38,442 nt of DNA from CAZSSM01 sp964609385 (GCA_964609385.1 CAZSSM010000066.1:1-38442); one strand, 5' to 3'; positions 1 to 9,352 are shown, numbered from the stretch's first letter. Numbers and translations are program-made. The notes: generated by a model not told the origin, from the sequence alone.

Positions 1-56
1 TAGTCCATGACGGGGCTGACGAGCCTCGCTAGCCCTTAACCGTCCAGTCCCCTCGT

Positions 57-410
57 ATGGTTTCGGAGACTCATGTCGAGCCCTACACCGTCCAACGCAC
101 CGAGTTCGTCGCTGAGACCCGGTCCGAGCCGTATACCGTCCAGTCCACCCGTTATGTCCGCGAGACTCGGTCTGAACCCTACACCGTCCAACGCACCGAG
201 TTCGTCCGCGAGACGAGAACTGAACAAGTCCCAGTCGTCGAGACCCGGATGGTCGAGGAAACCTCGACCCGAATGGTCCCCGTTACCGTCACCGAGCAGG
301 TCCCGGTTACCATCAATCGCGTCGTCCGACGCTACGTGCCGACGACCGTCCAGGCTCAAGAGTGCACCATCGTCCCCCTGGCCGTCCCGTCGTGCTTGAT
401 CTGTCCGTGA
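57..410 (+). CDS. YTV-type repeat protein, 5' end uncertain
   Basis: The 117-residue product is built almost entirely of a 16-residue repeat of the form EPYTVQxTxxVxETRx. Units start at about 78, 126, 174 and 222, and a more degenerate Val/Pro/Thr-rich unit follows. Repeats of this kind match the planctomycete YTV family, which is usually found in exported proteins. The ATG at 57 lies inside a repeat unit and no signal peptide follows it, so this is probably not the natural start. The same frame reads upstream in repeat register (PLTVQSPR at 33-56) but meets a TAG at 30-32, exactly where the repeat has Glu. The open frame could be the surviving 3' part of a gene broken by a nonsense change, or a gene that truly starts late. 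The family call is fairly safe; intactness is not. A strong hairpin lies 53 bases after the stop. Confidence 0.6.
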   Translation: MVSETHVEPYTVQRTEFVAETRSEPYTVQSTRYVRETRSEPYTVQRTEFVRETRTEQVPVVETRMVEETSTRMVPVTVTEQVPVTINRVVRRYVPTTVQAQECTIVPLAVPSCLICP

Positions 411-463
411 TCGCCAATTCGATCGTCAACCAAAATTCATTTATCTAGCTTATACCTGATAAA

Positions 464-505
464 AAAGGCTATAATTCACCATTATCCAGGTGAATTATAG
501 CCTTT
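464..505. terminator. Perfect 17-bp hairpin between convergent genes
   Basis: Left arm 464-480 and right arm 489-505 are perfectly complementary over 17 bp, with an 8-nt loop. The left arm is preceded by an A-run (461-466) and the right arm ends in TTT, so it can act in both directions. It sits between the YTV gene (plus, ending at 410) and the DUF362 gene (minus, ending at 552). The AT-rich stem contrasts with the GC-rich surroundings. A shared bidirectional terminator is the natural reading. Confidence 0.8.
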
Positions 506-551
506 ATGTTTGAATTAGCGTTTAATCTATGACACGGTCGACATCGACGAG

Positions 552-1751
552 TCAGGACGCTTCAATATTGATGATCTGATGATCGATCTCGGTGCCGCCT
601 TCACCTGGCTTGTTGAAAACACCCAGCCCGAGATATCCGGCCAGGGTGATGTGCTGGGGCTGGCGGATGTCGAAACCCTCGCGCTCGGCGTCGAAGGCCA
701 ACTTGCCGACCGAACCGACCGGCTTGAGGCCCTTCTCGGCCCGCTTAGCGTCGATGTAGTCCCAGAGGATCCGGTCCATGGCGACCGGGTCGGTGCCGAC
801 CAGCAGGGCGTTGTTCTCCCAGGTCCACTCGGGGTTTCTGGCGAAGGGACCGCCCTGGAAAACGCCTTTGATCCCATCCATGATCTGGAGTACAGCCTTC
901 TGACGGATGATCGGGTGCATCACCACTTCAGGAATGAACTGGTTGCAGACGTTGGTGTGCGCGTTGCCGTGCGACCGACGGACGTTATTGACCAAGCCGT
1001 GGCTCATGTTCTTGAGAGCGCCGGTGACTCCGCCCGAGCCGTGGTCCTTGAGCACTGGGAGCAGAACCATCTTGTTGACCCGCTTGGTGACTAACAGACC
1101 CAGGTGCGAGCGCCGGGTCCGATCGTCCTTGGGATCGTCGGCGGGGTGGACGAGTTCCATCGAGATGAACTCATCGGGGTCATAGCCAGCGATGTTGAGC
1201 TGGGACGGGTCGTTCTCCTTGGTCAGGCCGGTCCAATCGATGCCGTCAGGAACGTCCTTGTGCATCCCAGCGTCCACGAATTCGCTGAGGTAACGCTCGA
1301 AGACAACCATGTCTTGCGTCTTGACTCCGGCCGACTTGAGCCCCTCGATAACCTCGAGCATCAGTTCACTGGAGGAGTTGGCCAGCGGTCGGCCGACCGG
1401 GTTCATCTTGATCCCAACCACATCACCGGGTTCGAAGAAGGTGCGCCAAGCTTCGGTGGCGTCCTCAGCGCCTGTCAAGCCCATTAGCGCTCGGCCAAGC
1501 GTCGTGCCGATGGCCTCTTGGTCCTTGACGTCATTCTGAATCATCTTCGGATTGCGGGCCTCGACCACTTTGCCTGGGTACGGGCCAGGCACCCCCAGCG
1601 CCGCCTTGGAGACCGGCGACGTGGCGACCTCCGTCGAGGCGGCCGAGAGCCGGTTGGCCGTCAGCATCGCTGCTGCACCGGCAGTGGCGCCCGCGGCAAG
1701 AAACTGGCGACGACGCATGCCGCCGCAGGGATATCGCTTCATCGTGCTCAT
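552..1751 (-). CDS. Tat-exported DUF362 domain protein
   Basis: This 399-residue protein has a twin-arginine signal at its N terminus: MRRRQFLAAGA (from residue 12), then an Ala-rich hydrophobic stretch ending near ANRLSAAS at about 38. The rest matches the DUF362 family, including the GDVVGIKMNPVGRP segment and a long central alpha/beta region. DUF362 proteins are often found with redox or Fe-S enzymes, but their biochemical role is not established. I see no CxxCxxC ferredoxin cluster here. The ATG at 1751 overlaps the stop of the upstream phosphoesterase gene as ATGA, which suggests translational coupling. A later Met at 1718 sits directly before the Arg motif but has no ribosome-binding site. 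Function is unassigned; family and export route are well supported. Confidence 0.85.
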   Translation of the reverse strand: MSTMKRYPCGGMRRRQFLAAGATAGAAAMLTANRLSAASTEVATSPVSKAALGVPGPYPGKVVEARNPKMIQNDVKDQEAIGTTLGRALMGLTGAEDATEAWRTFFEPGDVVGIKMNPVGRPLANSSSELMLEVIEGLKSAGVKTQDMVVFERYLSEFVDAGMHKDVPDGIDWTGLTKENDPSQLNIAGYDPDEFISMELVHPADDPKDDRTRRSHLGLLVTKRVNKMVLLPVLKDHGSGGVTGALKNMSHGLVNNVRRSHGNAHTNVCNQFIPEVVMHPIIRQKAVLQIMDGIKGVFQGGPFARNPEWTWENNALLVGTDPVAMDRILWDYIDAKRAEKGLKPVGSVGKLAFDAEREGFDIRQPQHITLAGYLGLGVFNKPGEGGTEIDHQIINIEAS

Positions 1752-2584
1752 GAGTCGGATCCTGGATGAGAGGGGGGACGTGCGGCGTCAGCGGTTGACG
1801 GAGCCGATCCGAGTCTACGCGGATCAGCGTCCCGAGGCGAGATGCTGGTCCCTGGTCGTCGCCGTCGGGCTCGAGTCCGGAAGGGCGGCGCCAAGGCGTC
1901 TCGCAGCCGTTCCAGGGGTCCGAAGTCGAGCACCTCGCGGCCAGTCGTCGCGATGCAGGACATCTCCGACTCGTGGTCTCGGACCAAGCCTGGGGGCAAT
2001 GGCGCGGTGGCTAGATCGAGCCCAGCCGCATTTCCCGAGAAGGCCGGCAGGGAGATCGAGCGACCGCTGACTAGGAAACAGGGCGCCGTGTGCGACCCCA
2101 CCTTCAAAGCCGGATGATAATGACCATAGATGGCCATCACATCGTTCGGTATGGCCCGATGTCCGTGCGTGATCACCCAATCGTGATGGGTCCAGCGGGC
2201 TTCGGTCCGAACCCCCGAGCCGACGCGAACGTCGTGGTTGCCCCGAACCAGGATCAACTCGATGTGGTTCTCAGTCAGCCATTCGCGCAAAGCACGAACG
2301 TCACGGGCGGTGCGCGGACATGGCCGCGAACTCTCGACGAGATCGCCGGCAACGATCAAGGTGGTGATTCGGCAGACCGCCAGCAATCGCTCCAACCGTT
2401 CACGCGTTTCGACCAGCGAGTGGGGCGGGACCATATCACCACCGGCAGCGCGGGCCCACTCGTAGCCCAGGTGAACGTCGGCGATGACGGCTAATCCCGC
2501 CTGCGGGTCCACTAAGGCCCCCAATGCGCTGAGCGTCCAAGGTTCGGGGCCCACGACCAAATCAATTGGCTCCTCCCTCGCCAT
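1748..2584 (-). CDS. pdeM: PdeM-like metallophosphoesterase (DNA-repair associated)
   Basis: A calcineurin-like phosphoesterase with the full metal-ligand set in order: ADVHLG, GDLVES, GNHD, THGHR and YGHYHP. The spacing and the 'P.gal' type N terminus match the small PdeM family, known as the endonuclease partner of the ligase-associated DNA-damage-response helicase. The next gene upstream is such an Lhr-type helicase. The frame opens at 2665, but I place the start at the ATG at 2584 because GGAAGGAG lies 5-6 bases before it and the family N terminus begins there. This gives 278 residues. The last 45 or so residues are a basic, Pro/Ser-rich tail that looks disordered and runs into the ATGA overlap with the DUF362 gene. 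No ligase gene is present in the window. Confidence 0.8.
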   Translation of the reverse strand: MAREEPIDLVVGPEPWTLSALGALVDPQAGLAVIADVHLGYEWARAAGGDMVPPHSLVETRERLERLLAVCRITTLIVAGDLVESSRPCPRTARDVRALREWLTENHIELILVRGNHDVRVGSGVRTEARWTHHDWVITHGHRAIPNDVMAIYGHYHPALKVGSHTAPCFLVSGRSISLPAFSGNAAGLDLATAPLPPGLVRDHESEMSCIATTGREVLDFGPLERLRDALAPPFRTRARRRRPGTSISPRDADPRRLGSAPSTADAARPPSHPGSDS

Positions 2585-2688
2585 CACGACTCCTTCCGTC
2601 GAGACTCGCAGTCTGCCCGAAACAGTGCGTACATCAAGCGACTTTTCGTGGATGTCTATTGTCAATCATCAGCGTACCGGCCCCTTCG

Positions 2689-5280
2689 TCATTCGGGGGA
2701 GGGGGCGACGAGTCGAGCCTGAAGCCGCTTGAGGGCGGCCTCGGGCGGCTCGAATTGGAGCGGTTCGCCACGACCGGCAGCGATCCAGGTGACGGCAAAG
2801 GGCGAGAGTCCATCGAGCCGAATCAGCCGATGCGGCGGCTTGGTCTCGAGCCAGGCCCGCGCCGCATCGAGGTCTAGCAAATCTTCCAGGACCTCCCGAC
2901 GCGTCTCGCGGAGCAGGGGGTGGTCGGGGCAGGCGGCCTTGACCAAGGGGTAGAGCCGCTGGCTAACCCAAAGCGTGCCGCCAACGCGGGTCCGACCGTC
3001 CTCGGGGCGTCGGAGGACCATCAGGCCGGTGCCCGCGATGTGGCGGAACCGACGGGCCAACAGGTCTCCGCGATCCAAGCCTTCCAGGACCGCCTCGTCG
3101 AGCCCCTCGATGGCCAGCAAGGAGGGCAGTGCCTCCGGTTCGAGCCGCATCTCTGGAGCAACTCGGATCTGCCAGCCTAGATCGGCCACAGCCAATTGCA
3201 CGTCGCAGCCGCGTCTCCCGCCGATCCGCGCCCCAACGGCGCGACCGAGTGCCTCGCAGGCAGCACGCGCCAACGGTGCGTGGAAGGTATAGGACCAGCC
3301 CTCCGGGTCGGGCGCCTCCTCGACCAGCAGGCTGCCCGGCTCGGGGATCCGACTGATCTGCTGTTGGGCCAAGAAGAGTTCCTCGAGTTTGGCAACGGCC
3401 TCGGGCTCTAGTTCGTAGGTCTCGCCCAGCCAACCCCGGAGCGCCGAGGGGCCCTCGACCAACATGACAGAGGCCTGCTCTCGGAACCGGGCCAGGTCCA
3501 GGGCCAACTCGCGCGAGAGGGACTGGCGGTCGCTGGTCCAGCGCGGTAAGTCGGGGTCGGATCCGGAGGGCTCAGCGTGAAGGGTCAGGTCGTCGAGCCG
3601 TCGGACGGTCATGGCCCGGCCGTCGAGCACGAACCGATCACCACGCTGGAGTCGCTCGGCATAGGTTGATTCGAGCTGGCCGACTTCTAATCCGTCGGGC
3701 GTGACGACGGTGATCGCTTCTTCGGAATGGATCGTGCCGATGTTGCTCAGAAGCCAACGTTTGACCCGCGCGTTGCGGACAGCGAACCGCCCGCGATGCT
3801 TCCAGATCCGCGGACTGGTCCAGCGTGGTGTTGCACCCGGCTCGGGTTCATAGGCACCTGGTGGCGAGGCCAGTTGACCTGCCAAGTAGTCCAGACAAGC
3901 CCTGAGGTCTTGGTCGCTCAGGTCGGTCATCGGCGAGGCGCGTCGGAGCAACGCCAAGACCTCGTCGAATTCGCATTCATCGACACAGGCCATCCCCAGC
4001 AGGTGCTGGCAGAGCACGTCGAGCGGGGCACGGACCGGGCGGATCGGCTCGACCTTTCGCGCCTGGGCACCTTGGGCTGTCACCGCTGCGCCGGCCAGCT
4101 CGGCCGCCGACCCAGTCAGGAACAAGCCACGGGTCACGGCTCCGACACGGTGTCCCGCGCGACCGACTCGCTGAAGACAACGCGCGACGCTCCCGGGCAG
4201 ACCGATCATCACCGTTAAGTCGGCCGTCCCGATGTCGACGCCCAGTTCTAGGCTCGTGCTTGTGACGACCGCACGGAGCTGTCCATCCTTCAAACGCGCT
4301 TCGACCTCGCGACGACGCGCCGCATCCAGGGCCGAATGATGGGCGGCGACCGCTTCAGAGTCATCCAAGGACTCGCGGAGGTCGTGCGTGATCTTCTCGG
4401 CCAAGGCCCGCGTGTTGGCGAAGACGACCGTCGTCCGATGCTCGGCGATTAGTTCGACCAGCCGTTTAATCGTCCGCATGTAAGCCAAGGGGCGATAGGG
4501 GCCCTCGTCTTCCTTCAAGACCGTCTCAATGTCCAAGATCGGCCCCTGGTCGCTCGACGGGGGCGGGGCCTGAAGGACCCGACAGGTCCGGGTCGGGCCA
4601 ACGAGGAACTCGGCGACCACCTCGGCGGGATTACAGGTCGCCGACAGGCCGATCCGAGCCGGGTCCCTAGTACAGAGATCGACGAGTCGTTCCAGACTCA
4701 GCATCAGGTCGGCCCCACGCTTGTTCGGGGCCAACGCATGAACCTCATCGACGATGAGATATCGGACGTTCCGCCAATGGTCGCGCCACTGCTCCTGCGC
4801 CAGCATCAGCGCGAGGCTCTCGGGCGTGGTGATCAGCAGGTGCGGCGGACGTTCCCGGAGCTTTCTGCGTTGATAGCTCGAGGTGTCACCGGTTCGAACT
4901 CCGACCCGAATCCCATTGGCTTCCACATCAGATCCGCTCCGGCCCTCTCGCTCAGCCTCTACCCCTAGCCCTATCTCTTCCAACGGCCCTTGTAAGTTGC
5001 GCTCGATGTCATAGCCGAGGCTTTTCAATGGTGAGACATAGAGGGCATAGGTCGTTTCTTCAAGCATCCCCTCATCGCGGAGCATCCAGAGGTGGTCGAG
5101 GATCGCCAGGAAAGCCGCAAGTGTCTTTCCAGTCCCGGTCGGTGAGACCAGCAACGTGTGTTCCCCAGCCGCGATAACCGGCCAGGCCAATCGTTGGGCC
5201 GGGGTCGGACCGTTGGGAAAGGTCCGGTGGAACCAGGCTCGAACGGCCTCCGAGCACAGGCCTGGCAATGCGTCGTCCAT
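2689..5280 (-). CDS. Lhr-type DEXH-box ATP-dependent helicase
   Basis: An 863-residue superfamily-2 helicase, close to the length of the Lhr core. Motif I is SPTGTGKT near residue 46. The Walker B/motif II is DEVHAL, motif III is GLSATCN, and the C-terminal RecA half holds TSTSLELGVDIG and the QRVGRAGHR motif VI. After about residue 420 come the winged-helix and C-terminal domains typical of Lhr/ligase-associated DEXH helicases. The family acts in DNA repair and unwinds or remodels nicked or mispaired duplexes. The adjacent PdeM-like gene is the usual partner of the ligase-associated type, here 104 bases downstream on the same strand. I cannot tell from sequence alone whether it is the ligase-associated paralogue or a general Lhr, though the neighbour argues for the former. 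Confidence 0.88.
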   Translation of the reverse strand: MDDALPGLCSEAVRAWFHRTFPNGPTPAQRLAWPVIAAGEHTLLVSPTGTGKTLAAFLAILDHLWMLRDEGMLEETTYALYVSPLKSLGYDIERNLQGPLEEIGLGVEAEREGRSGSDVEANGIRVGVRTGDTSSYQRRKLRERPPHLLITTPESLALMLAQEQWRDHWRNVRYLIVDEVHALAPNKRGADLMLSLERLVDLCTRDPARIGLSATCNPAEVVAEFLVGPTRTCRVLQAPPPSSDQGPILDIETVLKEDEGPYRPLAYMRTIKRLVELIAEHRTTVVFANTRALAEKITHDLRESLDDSEAVAAHHSALDAARRREVEARLKDGQLRAVVTSTSLELGVDIGTADLTVMIGLPGSVARCLQRVGRAGHRVGAVTRGLFLTGSAAELAGAAVTAQGAQARKVEPIRPVRAPLDVLCQHLLGMACVDECEFDEVLALLRRASPMTDLSDQDLRACLDYLAGQLASPPGAYEPEPGATPRWTSPRIWKHRGRFAVRNARVKRWLLSNIGTIHSEEAITVVTPDGLEVGQLESTYAERLQRGDRFVLDGRAMTVRRLDDLTLHAEPSGSDPDLPRWTSDRQSLSRELALDLARFREQASVMLVEGPSALRGWLGETYELEPEAVAKLEELFLAQQQISRIPEPGSLLVEEAPDPEGWSYTFHAPLARAACEALGRAVGARIGGRRGCDVQLAVADLGWQIRVAPEMRLEPEALPSLLAIEGLDEAVLEGLDRGDLLARRFRHIAGTGLMVLRRPEDGRTRVGGTLWVSQRLYPLVKAACPDHPLLRETRREVLEDLLDLDAARAWLETKPPHRLIRLDGLSPFAVTWIAAGRGEPLQFEPPEAALKRLQARLVAPSPE

Positions 5281-5554
5281 GATCGATCCAGTCCGGAGCC
5301 GTCGTCGAACGCGATGCGGGGGCAGAGAGCTTGGCCTGATCGAACGAACAAGCCAGCCGTTGCAGAGGACCTACCGGACCGAAGCAGCCCGAGGTGACTC
5401 GAGTATCAAGGTAGAAACCGGGGGCCGAAACGCCAAGCCAATCCGCTCGCGTTCGAACCTTCTTTGGCTCTGTTGGCAAGATCGATCGGTTTGTTGCGAC
5501 AAAGACCCTTCTTTATCTCATCGACCGATACGCGACTGGTCGCCGGACAATCGA

Positions 5555-6121
5555 TCATCGGCGCCCGCCGCGTCCTAGCAGGCCACCGAGAGCGGATTCG
5601 ATCAATCGTCGATGGTGGCCGCCGTCACGCATATCCTCTCGGTAGGCACGGATTCGCTGATCAACCGACGGGGACGTTCGTTCCAAAGAACACCCGGCAC
5701 CCACTTCAGAAAGACCTTCGATTTGCCGCTTCAGCCGGATCGTCTCCTGCTCATGACGGTCACGGAGCCGCTGGATCTCGTCATGTGCCTCGCGGAGCTG
5801 GCGGCGCGTCTCGCCGAGTTGGAATTGCAGGCGAACCACCCGGATGTCCTCTTCAGGCACGACTGAGCTGTGGGTGACCGATGTCGAGTACTCCTCGAGC
5901 CCCCTTGAGTCGTCCAGTTCCTCCTCGGAGATTCCGAAGATTTGCAATAGTTGCATCCAATGATCACGGCGGGTGCGGTCGAGTTGCTCGAGGCGAACCA
6001 TTAGGCCGATCACCTCGCCAGGAATCATCGTCGAGCCGACCGGACGGGCACCGTCGAGCAACTCGGATGGGGTCGGACCCGGACCGGTCGGCAAGACATG
6101 GGTGTCAATCATCTGAGTCAT
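5555..6121 (-). CDS. Hypothetical coiled-coil protein
   Basis: A 188-residue protein that I do not recognise. It has no signal peptide or membrane segment. Residues about 90-140 form a strong heptad pattern rich in Glu, Arg, Gln and Leu (REAHDEIQRLRDRHEQETIR) and should be a coiled coil. A Gly/Arg-rich tail ends the protein. AGAGG lies 8 bases before the ATG, supporting the start. It stands 274 bases upstream of the helicase gene on the same strand, too far for a clear operon. Residues 30-70 (helical, with a WMQLLQIFGIS segment) could be a small helical domain. A structural or scaffolding role is possible but unproven. Confidence 0.6.
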   Translation of the reverse strand: MTQMIDTHVLPTGPGPTPSELLDGARPVGSTMIPGEVIGLMVRLEQLDRTRRDHWMQLLQIFGISEEELDDSRGLEEYSTSVTHSSVVPEEDIRVVRLQFQLGETRRQLREAHDEIQRLRDRHEQETIRLKRQIEGLSEVGAGCSLERTSPSVDQRIRAYREDMRDGGHHRRLIESALGGLLGRGGRR

Positions 6122-7258
6122 GGCCGAGACCTCTTGGGCCGTTGGTTACGGCGCTTCTCCAACGCGTCGACGAATAGACGGACGTCGAATTGGCGGAGAC
6201 GGGTGTGTTCCGACGCTGGTTCGCGCCGTCGATTTAAGGCTAGATCACAACCCCCTCCAACGTCACGCATGGATGAGCTGTCGATTTCTTACGTCCCCTC
6301 TGCGTTCGTCCCGCAACACGCGACACAGCCGGTTCCAAACCGGAACGCTCCGCTTTCGGTTGGTTCTCTGCCTCTCGTCGAGTACCCTGCGACCTCTGGG
6401 GTCGTCAGGACACTCTCTGTTGAGGAATCGCTGCCGGACGGCGAACCGATCTCAACAGCGATCGAAATTCTTTCTCCACTGACAAGTTGCGTGGCCGGAT
6501 TTCGGATCCGTGCCTTCATAATCGTTTCGGGTTAGGAATTGGTCGAATAGTCGAGATGTATGGTCCGGGTCGGCCTGATCGAGTTAGGTACAGACACCGA
6601 GGTCGATTAAATCACCATCGATCTCCGGGCCGTGGGAACCGTCCCGCCCCACAAATAAACCTACCTCTCTCAGATCAACGACCGTGTTTATCATGATGCG
6701 GTCCAGCCGACGGAACCGTTTGCTGGGGGCAACGCACCGACCCGCCCTAATCTTGGGCCTGCACGCGGCGTCGGTTGAGGCAATTGCGGCCAGGCGCGGA
6801 TTTACTCGTCGAAGTCCTGAGCACACATCGTCGCGTCGACGAACCGACGACCCTACGGATTCGGCTGGTAAGACTGGGACCGTTGGGACGCTTAGAGGTT
6901 CTTGAGCATATCCAACGCAGTCTGAATATCGACCACGATCTGGGCTACCTGACGGGTTACTCAATGAGCGGTCACGGGACCTGACATTTGAGTCGGACAC
7001 TGAATTTTCGAGAACGAATGGATTAACCGAGCCCTTGTTCACCGTCTCAAAGCAAAAAAGTCCGCCTTTGCCCTTCGAAAATTCTTCGTGCTCTGGAAAA
7101 CCAACCTTCGATTCGCACTAGACGCACTGAATTGCTCCGCCTACAAATTGTTTGTCACACTGACTATCTCGGCGACCAATAGTCCGTTCGAACTGCTTGT
7201 TCGGTTTCAGTTCAGTTGGCAAAGAGTCGTCGGATGCTGTGTTTCGGGGGAGAGGCCG
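6122..7258. other. 1.1-kb stretch without a convincing gene
   Basis: Short open frames exist on both strands (for example 6584-7042 and 6289-6519 on minus, 6098-6535 on plus). None has a ribosome-binding site, a recognisable domain or a protein-like composition, and they overlap one another. A frame at 6775-6984 (plus) reads LLVEVLSTHRRVDEPTTL and could be a gene remnant, but I cannot name it. The region must hold the promoter for the minus-strand coiled-coil gene and for the MarR gene. Confidence 0.5.
7189..7203. promoter_or_regulatory. Candidate MarR operator
   Basis: CGAAC (7189-7193) and GTTCG (7199-7203) form a short inverted repeat about 55 bases upstream of the MarR start codon, within a less GC-rich stretch. 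MarR repressors commonly bind such dyads near their own promoter. The arms are only 5 bp, so chance is a real possibility. Confidence 0.22.
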
Positions 7259-7777
7259 ATGGGCAAAGCGCGGGCAGTCGACGAGCCTTTGAACATGGAC
7301 GAGAGCCCGGCTCGGGAGTCGGTCGGGTTCTTGCTCGTGCGCGCCGCACAGCGGATGCACCTGCTGGCTGAGGAGCGGCTGCGTCCCCTGGGCCTGGATT
7401 CGCTCCGTCACTTCGGGATCCTGGCAATGATCGATCACTTCGGCCCGGTTACCCAGCAGCAATTGGGGACCACCATATGCGTCGACCGCTCGACCATGGT
7501 TGGCCTGATCGACGCGTTGGAGCAGGGCGGCTGGGTCGTGCGACACCCCGATGAGTCGGATCGTCGAGCCCATCGAATCCACATCACCGAGACTGGCAAG
7601 GCCACGCTCGGTCAGGCCAGGTCGGCCCTGAAACAAACCGAGGACGAGTGCCTGGGCGGGATCGACGATCATCAGCGTCTGGAGTTGATGCGGATCTTGG
7701 AGCACATCGGGCGCGTTGGTGAACGGGAATTTTCGGGCTTCGAGCCGATCGTCACGGGACGCCGACGTCGAGGCTGA
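7259..7777 (+). CDS. MarR-family transcriptional regulator
   Basis: A 172-residue winged-helix regulator. The helix-turn-helix core reads GPVTQQQLGTTICVDRSTMVGLIDALEQ, followed by the wing with the family signature DESDRRAHRIHITETGK. Flanking helices should form the dimer interface. The frame is open from 7088, but I choose the ATG at 7259 because a GGGGGAGAGG run lies just upstream and the MarR fold starts shortly after. It is followed 126 bases downstream by an RND adaptor and pump. MarR proteins usually repress adjacent efflux genes and release DNA on binding a phenolic or other small ligand. Regulation of the pump is inferred from position. Confidence 0.9.
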   Translation: MGKARAVDEPLNMDESPARESVGFLLVRAAQRMHLLAEERLRPLGLDSLRHFGILAMIDHFGPVTQQQLGTTICVDRSTMVGLIDALEQGGWVVRHPDESDRRAHRIHITETGKATLGQARSALKQTEDECLGGIDDHQRLELMRILEHIGRVGEREFSGFEPIVTGRRRRG

Positions 7778-7903
7778 ACGGCCTTCGAGCCCTTCGGTGT
7801 TCGCATCGAGGGCTCCTGGGCCACACGTGTGAGGTTGAGGAATGGTCGCCATCAGACCGGATCGGAAGCGAATTAAGGCGTCCCAGGCGCCGGGAGTAGA
7901 CCG

Positions 7904-9352
7904 ATGACGCGGCAGTTGATCCAGATCGTGTGCTCGATCGCGCTGCTGGCCGCCGGCGTGGGTGGCTTGAACGTCCTGAGCACACTGCGGGCCGAGCCCG
8001 AAGTGGAGGAACGGCCCGAGACCCCGCCGATGGTCGAGATCGATCGGGTCGAGCCGGTCGGTCAGCGTGGCTTCTCGATCCAGGTCAATGGGACCGTCGT
8101 ACCGACCCGCGAACTGAGCCTGAACGCCGAGGTGGCCGGCCGGGTCATCTTCAAGGCCGAGTTGGCCCGAGCCGGCAAATCGGTCCATAAAGGTGACCTG
8201 CTGCTCCGGATCGACCCGTCGGACTACGAGACGGCCGTCGAGGTCCTGGACAGCCAGATCGCGCAGCTTGAGGTCGATCTGGAACAGATCGATGTTCAGG
8301 AGCAGAACAATCGCGAGCTGATTACGATCGCCGAGCAAGACCTGACGGTGGCCCGTCGCGAGCGGGACCGGCTCCGGAACCTCAGCGGTCGGGGCGCCAT
8401 CAGCGCCGGCGACGTCGACCAGGCCGACTCGTCGTTGCTCGCCTCGCGTCGCCAGTACCAGTCGCTGATCAACGAGCAACGGATCTTCGACTCGCGTCGA
8501 CGTGGCCTGGAGGCTCGCCGTCGCCTTCTGATCGCGCAGACCGAACAAGCACGTCGGGACTTGGCACGGACCGAGATCCGCTCGCCCATCGACGGGATCA
8601 TCGTCGAGGAGATCGTTGAGCAGGACGCCTACGTCAAGGCGGGCGACGTGCTCCTGCTGATGGAGGACACCTCCGTCGCCGAAGTCCGGTGCTTCCTCCG
8701 AATGGACGATCTGTACTGGCTCCTGGAGGCCGACGGTCAGGGCGATGTGAATACGGTCGTCTCACCCGATGGCTTTGAAGGACAACTGCCTCAGTCGCGA
8801 GCCCAAGTGACCTACGAGCTGGCCGGCCGAACCTATAACTGGCGCGGGGCACTGGCTCGCTACGAGAGCGGCGGGATTGATAGCCAAACGCGAACCCTGC
8901 CAGTTCGGCTCGTCGTGCCCGATCCCGGCCAAGGCGCCCTACGCCTGCGTCGCGGGATGTTTGTCGAGGTCGAGCTTTTCGTCGACGACCTGCCGACGCC
9001 GTTAGTGACTGTGCCCTCCCAGGCGCTTCGACCCAATAACGACCTTTGGGTCGTCGGGACCGAGAACGAGCTGGTCTGTTACACCGTCGATCCGATTCGG
9101 ACCGTCGCCGGGCGGATCCTCCTGCGCGGCGATGATCCCGACGCCCCGATCTCGGCCGGCGACCGGGTAGTCGTCTCACCGTTGCCCGGCGTCCTAGAGG
9201 GTACGGAGGTCAGTCCGATCCCGATCGGCGGGCCGAACCCCGTCATCGCTGACCAAGCCAATGCGCCGAGCGATCCGGCCCAGCGCCTTGGCGCGGTCCT
9301 CGACGAGCCGAAGGCCCCGGTTACGGCCGAGTCCGAGGAGGTCGCTCGATGA
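7904..9352 (+). CDS. RND efflux periplasmic adaptor (HlyD/AcrA family)
   Basis: A 482-residue membrane-fusion protein. An N-terminal hydrophobic segment (residues about 5-25) anchors or exports it. The first lipoyl half follows (SLNAEVAGRVIFK), then a long alpha-helical hairpin from about residue 105 to 225 rich in Gln, Glu and Arg. The second lipoyl half is marked by TEIRSPIDGIIVEE, followed by beta-barrel and membrane-proximal domains. GGGAG precedes the ATG by 9 bases. The stop overlaps the pump start (ATGA), so the two are translationally coupled. It would link the inner-membrane pump to an outer-membrane channel; no TolC-like channel gene is present in the window. Confidence 0.92.
   Translation: MTRQLIQIVCSIALLAAGVGGLNVLSTLRAEPEVEERPETPPMVEIDRVEPVGQRGFSIQVNGTVVPTRELSLNAEVAGRVIFKAELARAGKSVHKGDLLLRIDPSDYETAVEVLDSQIAQLEVDLEQIDVQEQNNRELITIAEQDLTVARRERDRLRNLSGRGAISAGDVDQADSSLLASRRQYQSLINEQRIFDSRRRGLEARRRLLIAQTEQARRDLARTEIRSPIDGIIVEEIVEQDAYVKAGDVLLLMEDTSVAEVRCFLRMDDLYWLLEADGQGDVNTVVSPDGFEGQLPQSRAQVTYELAGRTYNWRGALARYESGGIDSQTRTLPVRLVVPDPGQGALRLRRGMFVEVELFVDDLPTPLVTVPSQALRPNNDLWVVGTENELVCYTVDPIRTVAGRILLRGDDPDAPISAGDRVVVSPLPGVLEGTEVSPIPIGGPNPVIADQANAPSDPAQRLGAVLDEPKAPVTAESEEVAR

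Noticed and set aside
6584..7042. A 152-codon minus-strand frame in the gene-poor region
   Set aside because: No ribosome-binding site, no domain, and a Ser/Arg-rich composition that looks random; long chance frames are common at this GC content.
7118..8548. A 476-codon minus-strand frame opposite the MarR and adaptor genes
   Set aside because: The plus-strand genes carry recognisable MarR and HlyD motifs, so the minus frame is a shadow.
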